Below, in pieces: positions 60,108 to 64,000 of a DNA stretch of 64,000 nucleotides. The stretch is from Atriophallophorus winterbourni (taxonomy: Eukaryota > Platyhelminthes > Trematoda > Plagiorchiida > Microphallidae). The first letter of the stretch is position 1, and each line of letters starts with the position of its first letter. The stretch lies in NCBI GenBank assembly GCA_013407085.1, contig JACCGJ010001637.1:109271-173270 (forward strand), given 5' to 3'. Position numbers and translations under genes: made by a program. The notes beneath the pieces were generated by a model. The model had not been told where the DNA came from. It ran no database searches and saw only the letters and a program-made list of their open reading frames with translations.

Positions 60108-60396
60108 AACAGCGTGCGTACTAAATACTTTAATGTAGGGTAGTAAGACATGGACCACCCACGCAAAACACGAACGGAAGCTGAATGCTTTCCATCTACG
60201 AAGTATCCGTCGTATCTTGAACATATCGTGGGTAGACAGAGTGACTAATGCTGAAGTGCTTTCAAAAGCTGGTCTACAGAGCATGTTCACTCTATTGCAA
60301 CAGTGCCGTCTGCGGTGGCTTGGCCATGTGTACAGAATGGAAAATGGTCGTATTCCGAAAGATCTACTCTGTGGTGAGTTACAATTAGGAAGTCGA

Positions 60397-60399
<3 letters not shown>
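60108..60399 (+). mobile_element. LINE-A fragment (RT C-terminal half), permuted order
   Basis: Readable pieces include MDHPRKTRTEAECF..., NISWVDRVTNAEVLSKAGLQSMFTLLQQCRLRWLGHVYRMENGRIPKDLLCGELQLGSRP. In the intact order this segment lies just upstream of the 59848-60105 segment, yet here it follows that segment's tail. It breaks at GAAGTCGACC, where a (TA)n run starts. Confidence 0.8.

Positions 60400-60441
<42 letters not shown>
60400..60441. repeat. (TA)n microsatellite
   Basis: About 18-20 TA units directly at the broken end of the LINE-A fragment. Confidence 0.9.
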
Positions 60442-60442
<1 letters not shown>

Positions 60443-60644
60443 TATGCACAATCTGATACAGATATGGTGCAGCTATATGAGAATCTAGTCGAGTAGCATT
60501 TTCCGGGAACAGCCTTCAGTTATAACAATGTCTGGGAAGCTAGCAAAACTCTACCAAACGCCTAAGAGGTTCGTTACAACCGAGCACCGGTATCTGTTTT
60601 CCAGATAAAAGTGTTGTAGGAGTATGAAATTACCAGCATGCATC

Positions 60645-60870
60645 CAAGCAATGTGCTTTACCGTCACGTTGCCCAGGTGTAGACAGAAAATGGTCTTGAG
60701 CTGCCAGCGTGTGATCAGTGGCAGTTTGCGACAAGCATCTTCTTGGAGTGTTTGCATAGCAGTGACGAGAAAAGCTTGTTATGATGCATGACAGTGAAAG
60801 CCGCAAGGAAGCTGCCGTGCTGATGTCGCTCAACACGTTCCCGAAACTCGATTGAATGCATGTTCCATTC
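60645..60870. repeat. 'AGCC' repeat relic plus inverted partner of 62.5 kb
   Basis: 60648-60735 is an eroded plus-strand AGCC copy (ATCCAAGCAATGTGCTTTACC, GTTGCCCAGGTGTAGACAG). 60755-60870 is the reverse complement of about 62512-62625: GAGCGACATC, TTCCTTGCGGCTTTCACTGTCATGCATCATAACAAGC on the minus strand. The two copies lie in opposite directions on either side of the PFKFB exon. Confidence 0.6.
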
Positions 60871-61516
60871 GAGGTGTAGGCAACTCTTCCCAGTTTGTTT
60901 GTGCTTGCTCTTCTATCAAATCCGTAGAAATTTAAGCCCCACCCTTCCCCATCTTTTAGGATTTTACTTTTTCATGGTTGTGTGGCAGTTAAGCATTCGG
61001 TACGTGCTGTCTATGATGATGATGATGGACTGAGGGAGATGAGAGAAAAGGCAACAACATCCGATCACCAGTTCCAAGAACTACGCGAGTTCTACCGAAC
61101 AAGTACAAGAACCCACCATAGTATGGGATTTCGAAAGGTTGCGCAGATCCCGATAAACAGTGATAAAAAATGACGAAGGCTATCATTGTATGAGAACAGG
61201 TTGCACTTTCTTCCCAGACTCGTTCTAGCAAATTGAACTCAACTGACATTGTCGCGGGAGAAACGTAGGTATGATACTTCTCCAATACCTACAACGAAGT
61301 AGCGGAGATTTCGTTCAGGGTGTCCCATTTCCAGCCTTGATGGCATTCGATAGTTTATACATACAGTCCACGACAGTGAGGCATTTTGTTCGTCTCTAAA
61401 CTTGTGATTTGATCCATGTGTACGTAAGATACGGTTGAGAGGCCAAAACTTACGGTCAAGTGTCCACCTGAGAACATCCCGGACATTGACCTGGACCGGT
61501 TAAGCCCGAGATTTTA

Positions 61517-61729
<213 letters not shown>

Positions 61730-61989
61730 TTAAATATCAGTTCATGGTTATAAGCAGTTAACAGAGAAGAGAAAGTGGAGAAGAAACCGTAAAAACATGG
61801 TTGTTTCGTTCGAGGTGTACATTACGTCACTACTAGATTGAACAGGGTATGTTAGGGCAACCTTTTCCAAACGGTTTAAGCATTGTCGACTATTGTTCCA
61901 CTGCATCAAGACACACAACTCCGCCAAGGACGGTCCCAAGCCCGTCTGAGAAAGGAGAAGAGTTGGGCTTAGGGCTAGCAACCCTATCC

Positions 61990-62290
61990 CGTAAAACCTA
62001 CATTGCTACGGAAACGATGACAACAGATCCGTGGCTCGGTCATGTCTGCAGGATGGATCCCAGTTCGCATACGAAGGTAGCCATGCACTGGCATCCTCAA
62101 GGTAAACGAAAAAGGGGACGGCCCAAGGAAACTTGGCGCAGAACTTTGGAACGCGAACTACATGCACAAGGATTCACGGTGCAGACGGCAACGGAAGCAG
62201 CGACAGACCGGAGACACTGGCGTGAAGTTGTCTTCGCCTCATGTGCCACCCGGCACGGAGAGGACTGAATGAATGAAATGAAATGAAATC
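61990..62290 (+). mobile_element. LINE 3' end, RTE-like C-terminus and tail
   Basis: It encodes PWLGHVCRMDPSSHTKVAMHWHPQGKRKRGRPKETWRRTLERELHAQG ... DRRHWREVVFASCATRHGED, then stop and a short TGAATGAATGAAATGAAATGAAAT tail. W.R...GKRKRGRPK.TWRRT.E.E is the end of an RTE-like RT. It is 5'-truncated and lies 300 bp from the PFKFB exon, inside the presumed intron. The open frame upstream of about 61990 is accidental. Confidence 0.8.
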
Positions 62291-62511
62291 AAGACACACA
62301 GGAATCTGATCGCGGTGACCACAACTCACGAAACAGACTGTGGGGTGTGTGATGGGTGTTGGGAGTAAGCTGTATGCGTCATCACATACATCACCATCAT
62401 GAATAGCGGGTACCGAGTGTTTAACTTCCATAGAACTGGGGTGAAGAGTGAGACCTAAAAAGCTACTAATCCTGGTGAAGATTTGGCACAAACGCACTTG
62501 GATGAGGTACC

Positions 62512-62835
62512 TACACATGCATTCCAGCAAGCGTTTCGAACGAGTAGAGCGACATCCGCTCATGACAGCCTCCTTGCGGCTTCCACTGTCACGCATCATA
62601 ACAAACTTTTCACGGCACTTCATTTATTGTATGGGTTTTTTTTGTTTGAAAGCACAAACCTGATCCAGGCCAAGTGCCGCACAGTCAAAGACTGCACGTG
62701 GGCTATGATACTGTCAGGTTGCCCAGGCCTAGACAGAGGGGAAATAGAAATGGTAGTGAGACTACAGCGTGTTTCAGCATGCAGCTTTCTACCGTTGGCC
62801 AATCAATTTAGTACGTTCGCCACACAGCTTGTCGA
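62512..62835 (+). repeat. 'AGCC' repeat with upstream companion segment
   Basis: 62512-62625 is the partner of the inverted copy at 60755-60870. 62640-62835 is a nearly full AGCC repeat (GAAAGCACAAACCTGATCC ... GTTGCCCAGGCCTAGACAG ... GTTGGCCAATCAATTTAG). Both loci show the two segments side by side, though in different relative orientation. Confidence 0.65.
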
Positions 62836-62865
62836 GGAATGTTAAACAAAGCGGTGAATGTATGC

Positions 62866-62965
62866 ATGCGTGAAATCACAAGCCTGATCCAGCCATTGTC
62901 GGTTCTTGACAGATATGGGAATGGAAATAGAAAGACCTCGACAAAGAGATCGAATCGGAAAGCAA
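62866..62965 (+). repeat. 'AGCC' repeat, shortened copy
   Basis: GTGAAATCACAAGCCTGATCC then a jump to GACAGATATGGGAATGGAAATAG. The middle of the repeat is deleted. Confidence 0.5.
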
Positions 62966-63335
62966 ATCCCTCAGAGCGAATGCGAAACAAACAAATGTTG
63001 GTACAATGATTATTACAATGTAGCACGACTTGCAGATCGGCCACTGAAATCTCAAAGATAGCCGACTAATCTGACCGTGCGTTCGATTTCCGCTATCCCA
63101 TTGCCAAGCATCAAACCGGCTGTTTGTTGCTCAAATTCGGGGTAGCGGTGTGACAAATTAATAAAAATTGGATATAAATCATTGATCCCGATTATCTTCG
63201 CTTTGTTTTCACAGATTCGTCAACCTGAGTGAAACCTGTTGTACTGATCAGCAAATAACTAACTATCTTCTAATCCGATCCCATTTTTCTTCTTTGTACG
63301 CTTGTGATGATGTTTTAACGTCGAAAAACAATGTG

Positions 63336-63450
63336 TGTGATGTGAAAGCACAAGCCTGATCCAGGCAGTGCCGCACAGTCAGAGACTGCACGTGGGCTGA
63401 GATACCGTCATGCCTAGACAGATATGAAATAGAAATAGAAAAATAATAGA
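63336..63450 (+). repeat. 'AGCC' repeat, 5' half
   Basis: GTGAAAGCACAAGCCTGATCC, GCACAGTCAGAGACTGCACGTGGGC, ATGCCTAGACAGATATGAAATAG. Small deletions relative to other copies. Confidence 0.65.
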
Positions 63451-63667
63451 CTTGTGTGGTTTTATACGTTTTATTTTACCGGGTGTATCAATGGTGTGTA
63501 TGAAAGAAAGAACAAACATATGTACAGTTTTGTCAAACGAAAGGACGTTAATGCGACGCTGGACCGGTAACGATCATTCTGGGAGCGATAGACATGGACA
63601 TGAGTTCTTGGAACAAAAGCTTGCAGGCGTAAGGCAATTCAACCATGGAAATCATACACTGATACAC

Positions 63668-63785
63668 ATTGTATGATACGAAAGTATAAGCCTCATCCAG
63701 GCAAAGTGCCGCACAGTCAGCGACTGCACGTGTGATAAGATACCGTCAGGTTGCACAGGCGTGGATAGATATGAGGGGGCAACAT
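63668..63785 (+). repeat. 'AGCC' repeat, 5' half
   Basis: GTATGATACGAAAGTATAAGCC, GGCAAAGTGCCGCACAGTC, GTCAGGTTGCACAGGCGTGGATAG. It faces an inverted copy 110 bases downstream. Confidence 0.65.
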
Positions 63786-63894
63786 ATACAAGAATAATCG
63801 AACAATCTAAGAAGATGATGTCTACAACAAGACCGCCATTGAACACGATTTTGGGTCATACGACTAAGAGCAAGAAGCCAGTGGGAATTCACAA

Positions 63895-63995
63895 CTCTTG
63901 GACTCCACACGTGCAGTCTGTGACTGTGCGGCACTTTACCTGGATCAGGCTTGTGCTTCCATACCACATCATAGCATACCACACGTGGACACGGA
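63895..63995 (-). repeat. 'AGCC' repeat, inverted copy
   Basis: The minus strand reads GGTATGGAAGCACAAGCCTG, ATCCAGGTAAAGTGCCGCAC, AGTCACAGACTGCACGTG. The copy may be cut by its truncation near 63895 or continue in altered form. Confidence 0.65.
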
Positions 63996-64000
63996 TCGCC

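Noticed and set aside
61849..61985. Start of the 139-codon plus-strand frame at 61849
   Set aside because: Only the part from about 61990 on is LINE-like. The first 45 codons appear to be chance extension.

Overview
This looks like a 64 kb piece of nuclear DNA from a flatworm, most likely a digenean trematode. The reasons are two intron-split metazoan genes, an 8.2 kb intron, AT-rich spacers with almost no long open frames, and a dense load of decayed LINEs, Penelope-like, Ty3/gypsy and cut-and-paste elements of the kinds common in trematode genomes. Species cannot be fixed from the sequence. There is no operon, CRISPR, phage or bacterial signal.

Host genes. Two host loci can be supported. 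The first is a two-exon rhodopsin-class receptor on the minus strand: exon 1 at 19718-19173, an 8,189 bp intron, exon 2 at 10983-10408. It encodes about 373 aa with all seven-helix hallmarks and best fits the neuropeptide Y/F receptor family. The second is one 130-nt minus-strand exon (61684-61555) of PFKFB (6-phosphofructo-2-kinase/fructose-2,6-bisphosphatase), from the bisphosphatase domain. A 74-codon frame at 37724-37945 is a weak coding candidate of unknown function.

Repeat layout. 0.2-2 kb: a decayed CR1-like LINE. 2-7.5 kb: AT-rich spacer. 7.5-9 kb: short repeats, including a tandem pair of 238-bp units that carry hammerhead ribozymes. 10.4-19.7 kb: the receptor gene, whose intron holds a short dispersed repeat, a probable piggyBac-type MITE and a 1.2 kb LINE fragment. 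21-25 kb: three LINE relics. 26-34 kb: mostly unassigned, with scattered short repeats. 34.6-37.3 kb: the longest copy of a LINE family called here LINE-A (apurinic endonuclease, reverse transcriptase, C-terminal zinc finger). 42-50 kb: LINE relics, split Ty3/gypsy pieces and a Merlin transposase relic. 50086-51085: an exactly 1,000-base N gap. 51-60 kb: a gypsy integrase tail, an almost intact LINE on the minus strand (53.7-56.3 kb), LINE relics around it, and a Penelope-like element with its terminal repeats. 60-64 kb: the PFKFB exon among short dispersed repeats.

Most notable. Complete hammerhead ribozyme folds are present in two different repeat contexts: the 238-bp tandem units (8533-8574, minus) and the 257-bp terminal-repeat units of the Penelope-like element (59411-59453 minus, 59765-59807 plus). 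All three share one design: a six-pair stem I, the CTGATGA core, a four-pair stem II, GAAA, and a self-complementary ACCGGT followed by C. That makes stem III a palindrome expected to form between two RNA copies, with cleavage after GTC. Several decayed relatives are scattered through the window. The shared design suggests that the short units and the Penelope-like element are related, or that one mobilises the other.
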